A stretch of 30,950 bases of DNA from Collinsella aerofaciens (GCF_019131995.1 NZ_JAHONA010000025.1:1-30950); one strand, 5' to 3'; numbered from the stretch's first letter, positions 8,801 to 17,291 are shown. Notes: a model not told the origin generated them from the sequence alone. Numbers and translations: made by a program.

Positions 8801-9130
8801 ATGACTGAGGTGGTAAATGCTACCGAGCTGAAATACGACGCCCGTGGGTTGATTCCTTGTGTGGTTCAGCAGTATGACACCGGCGAGGTGCTTATGGTTG
8901 CTTGGATGAACGAGGAGTCGGTGGGGTTGACGCTCAAGACCGGCACCACGTGGTTTTGGAGCCGCAGTCGCCAGGAGCTCTGGAACAAGGGCGCGACGAG
9001 CGGCAATATGCAAGCGGTCAAGGAGCTCTGGGCCGACTGCGATAGCGATACGCTGCTGGTCAAGGTTGACTCGCCGGGCCCGGCTTGCCACACCGGCAAC
9101 CGTACCTGCTTCTTTAAGAAACTCGCGTAG
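8801..9130 (+). CDS. hisI: Phosphoribosyl-AMP cyclohydrolase
   Basis: HisI opens the purine ring of phosphoribosyl-AMP, a zinc- and magnesium-dependent step. The 109-residue protein contains [24 protein letters not shown], the metal-binding ADCDSDTLL and the Cys segment [12 protein letters not shown]. Start: two adjacent ATGs occur at 8798 and 8801; I chose 8801 because GGAGG at 8792-8796 is too close to the first. It is the separate cyclohydrolase; the pyrophosphohydrolase is encoded by the next gene rather than fused. Confidence 0.93.
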   Translation: MTEVVNATELKYDARGLIPCVVQQYDTGEVLMVAWMNEESVGLTLKTGTTWFWSRSRQELWNKGATSGNMQAVKELWADCDSDTLLVKVDSPGPACHTGNRTCFFKKLA

Positions 9131-9175
9131 GGCGGGCGCTCGATTAGACGCTCGGCCACCAGAAAGGATTGAACT

Positions 9176-9493
9176 ATGGGTGTGCGCACCGCAAACATTC
9201 AGGATGGAAATATCGGTGAGACGCTGACAGGTCTGGCCGAGGTGATTCACGGTCGTCGTGATGCATCGCCGCAGGAGAGCTATACCGCGCGTCTGCTGGC
9301 CGACGTCGAGGATGAGCTGCTCAAGAAGCTTGCCGAGGAGTCGAGCGAGGTGATCATGGCCTGCAAGGATAACGATCACGATCACATCCGCTACGAGGCC
9401 GGCGACCTGGTCTACCACCTGCTCGTAACCCTTGAGCGCTACGGTATCACCCTCGACGAGCTTGCCGGCGAACTCAACGCCCGCCGCCACTAG
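9176..9493 (+). CDS. hisE: Phosphoribosyl-ATP pyrophosphohydrolase
   Basis: HisE removes pyrophosphate from phosphoribosyl-ATP, the second pathway step. The 105-residue all-alpha protein belongs to the MazG-like NTP pyrophosphatase superfamily: LLKKLAEESSEVIMA and the metal-binding EAGDLVYHLLV are visible. The ATG follows AGAAAGGA. It is the last gene of the operon; its stop codon sits inside a short palindrome shared with the end of the convergent phosphatase gene. Confidence 0.93.
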   Translation: MGVRTANIQDGNIGETLTGLAEVIHGRRDASPQESYTARLLADVEDELLKKLAEESSEVIMACKDNDHDHIRYEAGDLVYHLLVTLERYGITLDELAGELNARRH

Positions 9494-9521
9494 TCATTGG
9501 GGACGTTCTTAAACGACTAGT
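9489..9521. repeat. Palindrome between convergent hisE and PHP gene, with a repeat copied elsewhere
   Basis: ACTAGTC at 9489-9495 and GACTAGT at 9515-9521 form a perfect 7-base inverted repeat that includes both convergent stop regions. The stretch containing TCATTGGGGACGTTCTTAAA is present again, in the opposite orientation, at about 28312-28333: 22 bases match exactly. It may serve as a weak bidirectional transcription end, but it looks mainly like a dispersed repeat. Confidence 0.6.
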
Positions 9522-10432
9522 TAGGCGAGGGGTGTGGACTCCCATTCTCCGGTGAGGTGGGGGATGTCGAAGGTTCGATAACCGCAGTCGTAGGCGTGGG
9601 CCTGGGCCTCGCGGATGATCCAGCAGATATTACAGGCGCGGTGCGCGTCCGAGCCAAAGGTGATCGGCACTTCGGCATGGGCAAAGCGGCGCAAAAGGCC
9701 GGTCGCGGGGTAGTAGTCGTCGAGCCCCTTGCGCGGTGCGGCCGTCGAGACCTCAACGCGGCGGCCCGTGTCGTGTGCACACTCTGCCATCTGCTTCCAG
9801 AGCGGTGCGGGGTCAAAATCGGGTGCAAAGCCTTCCTTCGAAAAGCGCATGACCAGGTCGGGATGAGCCATCACATCAAAGTTAAGCGGGCTCTCGCAGG
9901 CGCGGCACCAGTCATCGACATAGCGCTCCCACACGCCGCGTACCCCCAGGTTTTCCCAAACGTGCAAGTTGGTGTCATCGTCGATCCAGCCGCAGCGCGA
10001 ATCGGGCGTATCGGGACGAGCGACGTCCTCCGTTCCCGCCGTACCCGCGGCACCGGCCATGATATCGCCTGGGTTGCCAATCCAGTGCACGCTGCCCAAG
10101 CGCACTATGGCACCCGCGGACCAGCGCTCAACCAAAGGCTCGCAACCTTCGTACCAGTCGCATTCAAAACCATAGATAAGCTCGAGCTCCGGCGCAATCT
10201 GCGCGGCGAGCTTGCGGGCGTCCTCAAATGCCAGGCGATGCGCCGTCAGGTCGCCTTCGGCAACTTGTACTTCGCAGTTGGCGTCCATGCTGGCGGGCAG
10301 GGTGAGGTGGTCAGTCGAGACCATAACGCGGCAGCCGGCGGCGGCAGCAGCGCGGGCGTTGTCCTCAAACGAGGCATGGCCATCCGAAAACGTGGTGTGG
10401 GTGTGGCAATCGACCAGCGGGCAAGCAGACAT
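9521..10432 (-). CDS. PHP-family histidinol-phosphatase
   Basis: The 303-residue protein belongs to the PHP phosphoesterase family of HisK/HisJ-type histidinol-phosphate phosphatases. The metal ligands are visible: CHTHTTFSDGH at the N-terminus, VSTDH, GFECDW, SVHWIG, VMAHPDL and the C-terminal FGSDAH. It would remove phosphate from histidinol phosphate, the step that hisB here does not encode. The start ATG at 10432 follows AAAGGAG on the minus strand. It is convergent with the his operon, so it is transcribed separately. A related general PHP phosphatase is possible, but the context favours histidine synthesis. Confidence 0.85.
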   Translation of the reverse strand: MSACPLVDCHTHTTFSDGHASFEDNARAAAAAGCRVMVSTDHLTLPASMDANCEVQVAEGDLTAHRLAFEDARKLAAQIAPELELIYGFECDWYEGCEPLVERWSAGAIVRLGSVHWIGNPGDIMAGAAGTAGTEDVARPDTPDSRCGWIDDDTNLHVWENLGVRGVWERYVDDWCRACESPLNFDVMAHPDLVMRFSKEGFAPDFDPAPLWKQMAECAHDTGRRVEVSTAAPRKGLDDYYPATGLLRRFAHAEVPITFGSDAHRACNICWIIREAQAHAYDCGYRTFDIPHLTGEWESTPLA

Positions 10433-10560
10433 GGCAGCTCCTTTGCGTCAAGCGAATCCGCTTCATTGTAATGGCGCAGCTCTCAACACGCCGGGCACGC
10501 CGGGGATCGAAATCGATTGGAAAGGTTGCGCGGCGCGTGGTGCGGCCTCGCTTGCTCTCA

Positions 10561-10625
10561 AAACGTGTACGTCAGCCTCCAAAACCGACAAATAATGACA
10601 TGTTTGGAGGCTGACGTACACGTTT
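10561..10625. repeat. Perfect 23-base inverted repeat in the divergent gap
   Basis: The arms at 10561-10583 and 10603-10625 are perfectly complementary over 23 bases (core ACGTGTACGTCAGCCTCC), separated by 19 bases. The structure lies between the divergent phosphatase and larC2-like genes (gap 10433-10731), in which I see no other gene. It has no flanking T-run on the plus strand. It could be a dispersed intergenic repeat, a cruciform-forming site or an unusually long operator. Confidence 0.8.
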
Positions 10626-10731
10626 GGATGGGGGCAAGGGCGGCGACGGACGAAAGTCACGCTTGTGCCACGTCCGATGTGCTAGCGTTTGGATGAACAA
10701 AACGAGCCTGCGCGGAAAGGAGCCGGACCGT

Positions 10732-11217
10732 ATGCCATGCGATAGCACATCCCCGCTGTCCCGCGAGACCGATGCGCCCGAAACCATCGTCAAGCTGGAA
10801 TGCGACATCGACGACGCGTCGCCTGAGGTACTCGCCTACGCCGCCGACCGCCTGCGCGAGGCGGGTGCGCGCGAGGTGCACTGGCTGCCCCTCTATTGTA
10901 AGAAAGGCCGCCCCGGCTGGCAGCTGCAGGTAATCTGCACCTACGAGGATATCGAGCGCCTGCAGACGATCATCTTCTTGGAAACCACGACCAACGGCAT
11001 TCGTCGCCAGGTTATGGAGCGCGTTTGCCTACCACGCCGCTTTGAGCGCGTAACGACGCCATGGGGCGAGGTGTTCGTCAAGGTGGCCACCCTGCCCGAC
11101 GGCAGCGAGCGTGCAGCGCCCGAGTACGAGGACTGCGCCCGCCTTGCCCGTGAGCACAATGTGCCGCTCCAGCGCGTGATGCAGGCGGCTCAGAGCGCGG
11201 CACTGCGATTTGAATAA
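10732..11217 (+). CDS. Stand-alone LarC2-type nickel-insertion domain protein
   Basis: The 161-residue protein matches the C-terminal LarC2 domain of LarC, the cyclometallase that inserts nickel into the lactate-racemase cofactor (nickel-pincer nucleotide). Visible family segments are LECDIDDASPEVLAYA, CKKGRPGWQLQVIC, FLETTTNGIRR, TPWGEVFVKVAT and EYEDCARLAREHNVPL. In known lar systems LarC1 and LarC2 are joined or linked by a frameshift; here no LarC1 half is upstream, where there is only a palindromic gap. ATG 10732 is chosen because GGAAAGGAG lies at 10714-10722. No larA, larB or larE is in the window. It may be a split subunit whose partner is elsewhere, or a relic. Confidence 0.82.
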   Translation: MPCDSTSPLSRETDAPETIVKLECDIDDASPEVLAYAADRLREAGAREVHWLPLYCKKGRPGWQLQVICTYEDIERLQTIIFLETTTNGIRRQVMERVCLPRRFERVTTPWGEVFVKVATLPDGSERAAPEYEDCARLAREHNVPLQRVMQAAQSAALRFE

Positions 11218-11277
11218 TGCGGCTGGTGGCGACATTCTGCGCCCAGCCATATCAACCCCATTCGAAAGGATCTTCCC

Positions 11278-11826
11278 ATGAAATACCTCATCGCCTCTGA
11301 CATCCACGGCTCGGCATATTGGGCCGAGCGCCTCTGCACCGCTATCGAATCCGAGCAGCCCGACCGCATCGTGCTACTGGGCGACCTGCTCTACCACGGA
11401 CCGCGTAACGACCTGCCGCGCGATTACGCCCCCAAGCGCGTGATTCCGCTGCTCAACGCCCTGGCCGACCGCATCATCGCGGTGCGCGGCAACTGCGACG
11501 CCGAGGTCGACCAGATGGTGCTCGATTTCCCCGTCATGGCCGACTACGCCACCCTGTTCGACGAGACCGGCCGCGAGCTGTTCCTGACGCACGGCCACGT
11601 CTTTGGCGCCGGCGTGCACAACAGCGTTGACCACGCGCCCGCGCTGCCCGAGGGCTCCGCGCTCGTCTACGGCCACACGCACATCAAGGTTAACGAAGAA
11701 AGCGCCGCGCACCCGGGCCTGTGGCTCTTCAACCCCGGCAGCGTGAGCATTCCCAAGGACGGAACGCACAGCTACGGCATCTACGAGGGCGGCGTGTTCC
11801 GTCACGTGATCCTGGAGGAGGAATAA
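11278..11826 (+). CDS. yfcE: YfcE-family metallophosphodiesterase
   Basis: The 182-residue protein is a compact calcineurin-like phosphoesterase of the YfcE/MJ0936 type; E. coli YfcE is 184 residues. The full metal-ligand set is present: SDIHGS, LLGDLLYHG, VRGNCD, FLTHGHVFG and GHTHI. YfcE-type enzymes hydrolyse phosphodiester test substrates with manganese; the natural substrate is uncertain. The ATG follows GAAAGGATCTT. It is followed after two bases by mazG, so the two are probably co-transcribed. Confidence 0.88.
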   Translation: MKYLIASDIHGSAYWAERLCTAIESEQPDRIVLLGDLLYHGPRNDLPRDYAPKRVIPLLNALADRIIAVRGNCDAEVDQMVLDFPVMADYATLFDETGRELFLTHGHVFGAGVHNSVDHAPALPEGSALVYGHTHIKVNEESAAHPGLWLFNPGSVSIPKDGTHSYGIYEGGVFRHVILEEE

Positions 11827-11828
11827 CC

Positions 11829-12689
11829 ATGGCGCAGCACATGGCTCGGCAAAATGCCGAGGGCTCGCGCGATCTGTCCACGCTGGTCGATGCGTCGGCC
11901 GAGCTTCAACATCTGGTACAGACCATCTGGCGCTTGCGTCAGCCCGATGGCTGCCCGTGGGATCGCGAGCAGACACATCAGAGCATCGGCAAGAACATGA
12001 TTGAGGAGGCCTACGAGGCGCTCGACTGCATCGAGGCCGACGACGCGGCGCATCTGCGCGAGGAGCTGGGCGACGTGCTCATGCAGGTAGTGTTGCATGC
12101 GCAGATCGCGGCGGACGCCGGAGAGTTTACGCTGGCCGACGTGGCGCGCGATATCGACGCCAAGCTCATCCGTCGTCACCCACACGTGTTTGGCGATGCG
12201 GATGCCGACAACTCCGACGAGGTGCTAAAGATTTGGGACGAGGTTAAGCTTGCCGAGAAGGCCGCCAAGGACAAGGCCGTAGCGGCGGGTGAGGCTGCGC
12301 CCGAGGGCCTGCTCGACGGCGTGCCCACGCATCTGCCGGCGCTGATGCAGGCTCAGAAGGTGTCACGCAAGGCGGCTGCCGTGGGCTTTGAGTGGGAGAC
12401 GGTCCAGGATGTTTGGGACGAGGTTGCCGAGGAGCGTGCCGAGTTTGAGGCCGAGGAGCCCGGCTCGCCCGAGCGCGAGATGGAGTTTGGCGACTTGCTC
12501 TTTGCCCTAGTCAACGTTGCGCGCAAAGAGGGGATTGACGCCGAGAGCGTCCTGCGCGCGAGCACGGCCAAGTTCCGTCGCCGCTGGGCCGCAATGGAGC
12601 AGATGGCGGCCGATGCCCACGTGGATCTTGCCGAGCTTTCGACCCATGGCCTCAACGACCTCTGGGATGTCGCAAAGGCAGGGGAGTAA
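11829..12689 (+). CDS. mazG: Nucleoside triphosphate pyrophosphohydrolase MazG
   Basis: The 286-residue protein has the two tandem MazG domains of the full-length enzyme. The first has RQPDGCPWDREQTHQSI, NMIEEAYEALD and LREELGDVLMQVVLHAQIA. The second has QKVSRKAAAVGFEWE, EEPGSPEREMEFGDLLFALV and VLRASTAKFRRR. MazG hydrolyses NTPs and dNTPs, clearing non-standard nucleotides or lowering ppGpp. I chose ATG 11829, with GAGGAGGAA just upstream inside yfcE, over an earlier in-frame ATG that lies inside yfcE. A terminator follows it. Confidence 0.92.
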   Translation: MAQHMARQNAEGSRDLSTLVDASAELQHLVQTIWRLRQPDGCPWDREQTHQSIGKNMIEEAYEALDCIEADDAAHLREELGDVLMQVVLHAQIAADAGEFTLADVARDIDAKLIRRHPHVFGDADADNSDEVLKIWDEVKLAEKAAKDKAVAAGEAAPEGLLDGVPTHLPALMQAQKVSRKAAAVGFEWETVQDVWDEVAEERAEFEAEEPGSPEREMEFGDLLFALVNVARKEGIDAESVLRASTAKFRRRWAAMEQMAADAHVDLAELSTHGLNDLWDVAKAGE

Positions 12690-12696
12690 TAACCGC

Positions 12697-12740
12697 GGGA
12701 GCGACGGGACGGACTTGTCCCATTGCTCCCATTATTTTTA
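12697..12740 (+). terminator. Intrinsic terminator after mazG
   Basis: GGGAGC (12697-12702) pairs with GCTCCC (12725-12730); inside it GGGAC pairs with GTCCC. The stem is followed by the T-rich ATTATTTTTA at 12731-12740. Confidence 0.75.
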
Positions 12741-12748
12741 TAAAAAGA

Positions 12749-12804
12749 TTGTATCCCTTGGCTAACTTAGGGCATAATGCAAAAAGTGCGACAAGGCTAA
12801 CTTA
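12749..12804 (+). promoter_or_regulatory. Putative eno promoter with a duplicated GGCTAACTTA motif
   Basis: A candidate -35 TTGTAT (12749-12754) and -10 CATAAT (12773-12778) are 18 bases apart, about 100 bases before the eno start. The decamer GGCTAACTTA occurs twice in the same orientation, at 12760-12769 between the two boxes and at 12795-12804 downstream of the likely transcription start. Their placement fits an operator pair, but no regulator can be named; a loose likeness to DtxR-type half-sites is not enough for a call. Confidence 0.45.
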
Positions 12805-12868
12805 TGAACCTGCGCGCCGCTGCAGCGTGCAAGCCGTGTCGCCAAGCATTCAATCCGTTTCCAAGTGA

Positions 12869-14170
<1,302 letters not shown>

Positions 14171-14242
14171 GCACGCGGAGGTCGCGGGGGCGGGGAAGAC
14201 TCGGATTTGCCTTGCTCCAGCCGGGCGCTGTTGAGCACCATT

Positions 14243-14276
14243 GGGCGCTGGGCCATATGACTCAGCGCCTTTTTTA
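14243..14276 (+). terminator. Intrinsic terminator after eno
   Basis: GGCGCTG (14244-14250) pairs with CAGCGCC (14263-14269) and is followed directly by TTTTTT at 14270-14275, a classic rho-independent terminator for the enolase transcript. Confidence 0.85.
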
Positions 14277-14315
14277 TGTCGAGCAAAGGCTGGCGAAGGC
14301 GGTGCGGGCGCTCGT

Positions 14316-14323
14316 GCTATAAC
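14316..14323 (+). promoter_or_regulatory. Putative extended -10 promoter for the septum-protein gene
   Basis: TGCTATAAC (about 14315-14323) is an extended -10-like motif about 43 bases upstream of the ATG at 14367. No good -35 box is visible, which is common for extended -10 promoters. Confidence 0.4.
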
Positions 14324-14366
14324 TAGAATACTTAGCGCAAACAAACCTCAACCGCACAAGGCGCAC

Positions 14367-15128
14367 ATGGATCAGATTTACGACAACAGGTACTATTCCG
14401 CCGGTTCGCGTGAGCCGTCGCCTCGCCGTGCGCGCACGGTGCAGCTCGGTGGGTCCGCCTACGCCGGCGCCGACCGCTCCATGCAACGCCCGACAAGTAC
14501 CTCGCGCCCCAATGCTCAAGTGAATACTTCGACAGATGGACCAGTGCGCCCGGCACGTTCGTCGCATGCTCAGCGCTCGTCGGCTCAAACGCACGATAGG
14601 TCGAGCAGGCCTTCGAACCGTTTTTCGGGCTCGGACTTTATGCACTACGCCAACGACAACGCGGTGGTCAAGGCGATCTACGACTTTACCCACGGTCCTC
14701 AGCGAGGGCTATTCATCGGCATTGTCGTTGCCCTGGTGCTCGTGAGCCTGTATTTCCCCGTGCGCGATCTGTACGTGGCAAAGCGTTCGAGCGATATCTT
14801 GGCCAAGCAGGTCGAGATTCGTCAGCAATACAATGATGAGCTGCAAAAAAGCGTCGACAAACTGCTCTCGGAGGAGGGCATTAAGGATGCGGCGTCCGAG
14901 GATCTGGGCCTGGTGATGCCCGGCGAGAAGAGGGTTGAAGTGCAGGGCCTGGACGACGATTCGGATTCGTCTTCGAGCAAGAAGTCGTCGAACGCCAAGA
15001 AGGCCAGCGAAGTTGCCAAGGAAATCGAAGAAGTCGGTAAGGACGCCCCGTGGTACATCCAGGCGCTCGACATGCTGTTTGGGTTTAACGGTGTCGAGGG
15101 CCAGACGGTCGTGTCCAACGGCAAATAG
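14367..15128 (+). CDS. FtsB/DivIC-like septum formation initiator protein
   Basis: The protein of about 253 residues has a long Ser/Arg/Pro-rich cytoplasmic N-terminus (1-110), one membrane segment at about 114-132 (LFIGIVVALVLVSLYF), then an extracellular helical stretch of the FtsB/DivIC kind (about 140-180) ending with the family's EDLGLVMPGEKRVEV. A charged Asp/Ser/Lys tail follows. FtsB/DivIC proteins bridge FtsL and FtsQ/DivIB in the divisome. The start at ATG 14367 has only a weak ribosome site; the frame is open further upstream, but that part crosses the eno terminator. It lies 20 bases before the ppx-like gene, a pairing (enolase, FtsB-like, Ppx/GppA) also known from other actinobacteria. 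Confidence 0.8.
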   Translation: MDQIYDNRYYSAGSREPSPRRARTVQLGGSAYAGADRSMQRPTSTSRPNAQVNTSTDGPVRPARSSHAQRSSAQTHDRSSRPSNRFSGSDFMHYANDNAVVKAIYDFTHGPQRGLFIGIVVALVLVSLYFPVRDLYVAKRSSDILAKQVEIRQQYNDELQKSVDKLLSEEGIKDAASEDLGLVMPGEKRVEVQGLDDDSDSSSSKKSSNAKKASEVAKEIEEVGKDAPWYIQALDMLFGFNGVEGQTVVSNGK

Positions 15129-15148
15129 CGCCCGGAGGGGAGCCCGCA

Positions 15149-16150
15149 ATGGCAGATTGCAAACGATATAAGGTGGCGGCGATCGATCTGGGAACGGTGT
15201 CGTCGCGACTGGTGCTGGCGCAGGTCGAGGGCGGGGCGATCGTGGAATCGTCCAAGCATACCGAGATTACCGACCTGGGCGAGGGTGTGGACGCGACGGG
15301 TCGCTTTTGCGAGGCGGCGGTCGAGCGCGTGCTCGCTGCATGCCGCATGTTTGTGGACGAGGCGCGTGCCTTTGGGGCCGCGTGCATTTGCACCACATGC
15401 ACGAGCGCCGCGCGCGATGCATCCAATGCCGCACTGCTGCTGGACGGTCTGCGTGAGCTGGGGCTCGAACCGCAGGTGATTCCGGGCGAGGTCGAGGCGC
15501 GCCTGACGTTTTTTGGCGTGGCGCACGACTTTGCCGGCGAGCGCATCATTGTTGCCGATTCGGGCGGCGGATCCACGGAGCTCGCGACGGGCGTATACGC
15601 GCCGGAGCGCGGGGTCTTCGCGCTGGAGGGAACGCGTTCGCTGGACATTGGTTGCCGTCGTGTGACGGAGCGTTTCTTCTCGGCGTTGCCGCCTTCGGAC
15701 GGCGAGCTTGCTGCCGCTGCCGACTGGGCGGGCGAGCAGTTCGAGGCTTACTTTGAGAGCCTGCCGAGCGATTTTGAGCGCGCCGAGCGCTTGGTCGCGG
15801 TGGGCGGTACCGTCACCACACTCGTGGCGCTGGTCCACGAGCTGGAGCCGTACGACTCGAGCTTTGTGCACCTGCACGAGCTTTCGATGGAGCAGATCTC
15901 GGACGCTATCGATCATATGTCTACGCTGGATGTGGAGGGTATCGCTGCGCTGCCGGGCGTGCAGCCCAAGCGTGCGGGCGTGATTCTGGCCGGCGCCGTG
16001 GTGGTTCGCGAGCTCATGCGCGCCGGTAGCTACGAGTCGCTCACCGTAAGTGAGAACAGCCTCCTCGCCGGCATGGCCGCCACCATCAACGAGGTTCTCG
16101 AAGGCGCGACCCCCACCATCGGCTGGACCCCGAGCCTGAGTGCTCTTTAA
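15149..16150 (+). CDS. Ppx/GppA-family exopolyphosphatase
   Basis: The 333-residue protein is in the ASKHA fold Ppx/GppA family that hydrolyses polyphosphate or pppGpp. Visible motifs: AAIDLGTVSSRLVLAQ (phosphate 1 loop), TCTSAARDASNA, VIPGEVEARLTFFGVA, the phosphate 2 motif VADSGGGSTELA, and the C-terminal VAVGGTVTTLVAL. It corresponds to the short two-domain form found in actinobacteria, lacking the C-terminal HD domain of E. coli Ppx. The ATG follows GGAGGGGAG. It is probably co-transcribed with the septum-protein gene. Confidence 0.88.
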   Translation: MADCKRYKVAAIDLGTVSSRLVLAQVEGGAIVESSKHTEITDLGEGVDATGRFCEAAVERVLAACRMFVDEARAFGAACICTTCTSAARDASNAALLLDGLRELGLEPQVIPGEVEARLTFFGVAHDFAGERIIVADSGGGSTELATGVYAPERGVFALEGTRSLDIGCRRVTERFFSALPPSDGELAAAADWAGEQFEAYFESLPSDFERAERLVAVGGTVTTLVALVHELEPYDSSFVHLHELSMEQISDAIDHMSTLDVEGIAALPGVQPKRAGVILAGAVVVRELMRAGSYESLTVSENSLLAGMAATINEVLEGATPTIGWTPSLSAL

Positions 16151-16161
16151 CCGTCTTCCTC

Positions 16162-16232
16162 TGAGTTGCGGTGAAATAGTTCCTAAATAAGCTGGTAAAC
16201 GGTATAAACAGGATCTATTCCACCGCAACTTA
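16162..16232. repeat. 18-base imperfect inverted repeat after the ppx-like gene
   Basis: The left arm 16162-16179 (TGAGTTGCGGTGAAATAG) and the right arm 16215-16232 match as inverted copies at 16 of 18 positions, with 35 AT-rich bases between. It lies in the gap between the ppx-like gene and the tRNA region. No T-run follows. It is likely another member of the intergenic repeat population. Confidence 0.65.
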
Positions 16233-16257
16233 GAGCCCCGCCGGCGTGTAAAAGAAA

Positions 16258-16288
16258 CGAGCCCGCATCCCTGGGGGACGCGGGCTCG
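16258..16288 (-). terminator. Terminator hairpin, left copy (minus strand)
   Basis: Read on the minus strand, CGAGCCCGCGTCCC pairs with GGATGCGGGCTCG around a short loop and is followed by TTTCTTTTA. It is the duplicated copy of the tRNA-Leu terminator and belongs to the left direct repeat. Confidence 0.7.
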
Positions 16289-16453
16289 TAAAAACCAAAT
16301 GGTAGGGGCGGTGGGACGTCCGCGCATTTGCTGCGCAAATACGCACCGGCTTCGGCCGCCTGTCGGCGCCCTCGCCGGCTCGCTACGGACGCTGCGCGTC
16401 CGCTTAACGCTCGCCCCCTCGCGGGTTCGAGTCCCACCGGCATCTAAAAGAAG

Positions 16454-16484
16454 CGAGCCCGCATCCCTGGGGAACACGGGCTCG
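16454..16484 (-). terminator. Terminator of tRNA-Leu (minus strand)
   Basis: Read on the minus strand, CGAGCCCG pairs with CGGGCTCG, extended by inner pairs, and is followed by CTTCTTTTA. It lies 13 bases past the CCA end of the tRNA. Confidence 0.7.
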
Positions 16485-16496
16485 CAAGCAATCACA

Positions 16497-16581
16497 TGGT
16501 AGGGGCGGTGGGACTCGAACCCACAATCCTTGCGGCGAGAGATTTTAAGTCTCCTGCGTATGCCAATTCCGCCACGCCCCC
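16497..16581 (-). tRNA. tRNA-Leu (anticodon UAA), CCA encoded
   Basis: On the minus strand the sequence folds as a class II tRNA of 85 bases with the CCA encoded. The acceptor stem GGGGGCG pairs with CGCCCCT (one G-U pair). The anticodon loop CTTAAAA holds TAA, reading UUA leucine codons. A long variable arm (CTCGCCGCAAGGATT region) is typical of leucine tRNAs. The T-arm is GTGGG-TTCGAGT-CCCAC and the discriminator is A. UUA is a rare codon in such GC-rich genomes. Confidence 0.95.
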
Positions 16582-16612
16582 GTGAGACTAGAAGTCTAGC
16601 ACAAGCCGTCCG

Positions 16613-17236
16613 TTACGCGTTGACGGCCATCGAGTGTTGGCCCGACTTCTCCAGGAACTCCTGGAACTTGGCTTCGTCGCCCTTGTTCTTGTACTGCAGG
16701 GCTAGCAGGTATTCCAGGCGGCAGCTCTTGACCTTGTCGTCGCCGGCCTCCTCGAGCATGCGCTCCAGCTCGGGAATGTCGTTGTGGCGCTTGAGGATCA
16801 TCGTGTCGTACATCAGTTGGCATTCGTGCGCGACTGCCTCGGCCTGGCCGCCCTCAAAGCCCTTGATCTCGTGCAGGAGCTCCTTGGACTTTTTGCGGTC
16901 CTCCTGGCCAACGTAGTAGTTAAAGGCTTTGATCACCAGGTCGACGCGCTGCATTTTGGGCAGATTGAGCCCCAGCAGCAAATCGAACATCTCGTCGGCG
17001 CGCTTGTGGTCCTCGCGCAGCAGATAGGAGTTCAGGCGCAGGTAGTCGCGGTTATAGCGCGGGTACAGCATGCTGGTGAGTTTGCCATCGAGCAAACGAT
17101 CGAACTCGTCCCACTGCTTCGCAGCCATAAGCTGCTGCAGGCGCTTAAACGTGGTGCGTTTTTTGACGCTAAAGAATACCGACACGGCGATGCAAATAAT
17201 GACGACGGCGGTCCAGAGGGTGCGGGAATCGGGCAT
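16613..17236 (-). CDS. Membrane-anchored helical (TPR-like) protein of unknown function
   Basis: The 207-residue protein has one N-terminal membrane segment (about residues 8-24, WTAVVIICIAVSVFFSV) followed by a positively charged stretch and a wholly helical soluble part. Repeated helix pairs such as WDEFDRLLDGKL, DEMFDLLLGLNL, ELLHEIKGF and EYLLALQYKNKGDEAKFQEFL suggest tetratricopeptide-like packing. No catalytic motif is visible. The ATG at 17236 follows AAGGA on the minus strand. Membrane-anchored TPR proteins often act as scaffolds; I do not recognise a specific function. Confidence 0.75.
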   Translation of the reverse strand: MPDSRTLWTAVVIICIAVSVFFSVKKRTTFKRLQQLMAAKQWDEFDRLLDGKLTSMLYPRYNRDYLRLNSYLLREDHKRADEMFDLLLGLNLPKMQRVDLVIKAFNYYVGQEDRKKSKELLHEIKGFEGGQAEAVAHECQLMYDTMILKRHNDIPELERMLEEAGDDKVKSCRLEYLLALQYKNKGDEAKFQEFLEKSGQHSMAVNA

Positions 17237-17291
17237 ATTGGGGTCCTTAGTCGCTCATAAAGCGAGCGGTATGACAACACGTACTAGATGT

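Larger units (their letters stand above)
16249..16514. repeat. Direct repeat of about 70 bases: tRNA-Leu 3' end plus terminator, flanking a structured segment
   Basis: 16249-16317 and 16445-16514 are direct copies with most positions identical. Each contains a hairpin terminator (minus strand) and the last 18 bases of tRNA-Leu including CCA. The right copy belongs to the intact tRNA; in the left copy the match stops in the T-loop region at 16317. The 127 bases between (16318-16444) contain several hairpins, for instance CGGACGC-TGC-GCGTCCG, and end with a second, oppositely oriented tRNA-like 3' end, GGGTTCGAGTCCCACCGGCA. GGTGGGAC and GTCCCACC bound the insert. This looks like an attachment-site duplication, a tandem duplication or a tRNA-derived repeat. 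Confidence 0.65.

Noticed and set aside
14822..16495. A 557-codon minus-strand frame covering the ppx-like gene and the tRNA region
   Set aside because: It is antisense to the Ppx/GppA gene and runs through terminators and repeats; no ribosome site or family match.
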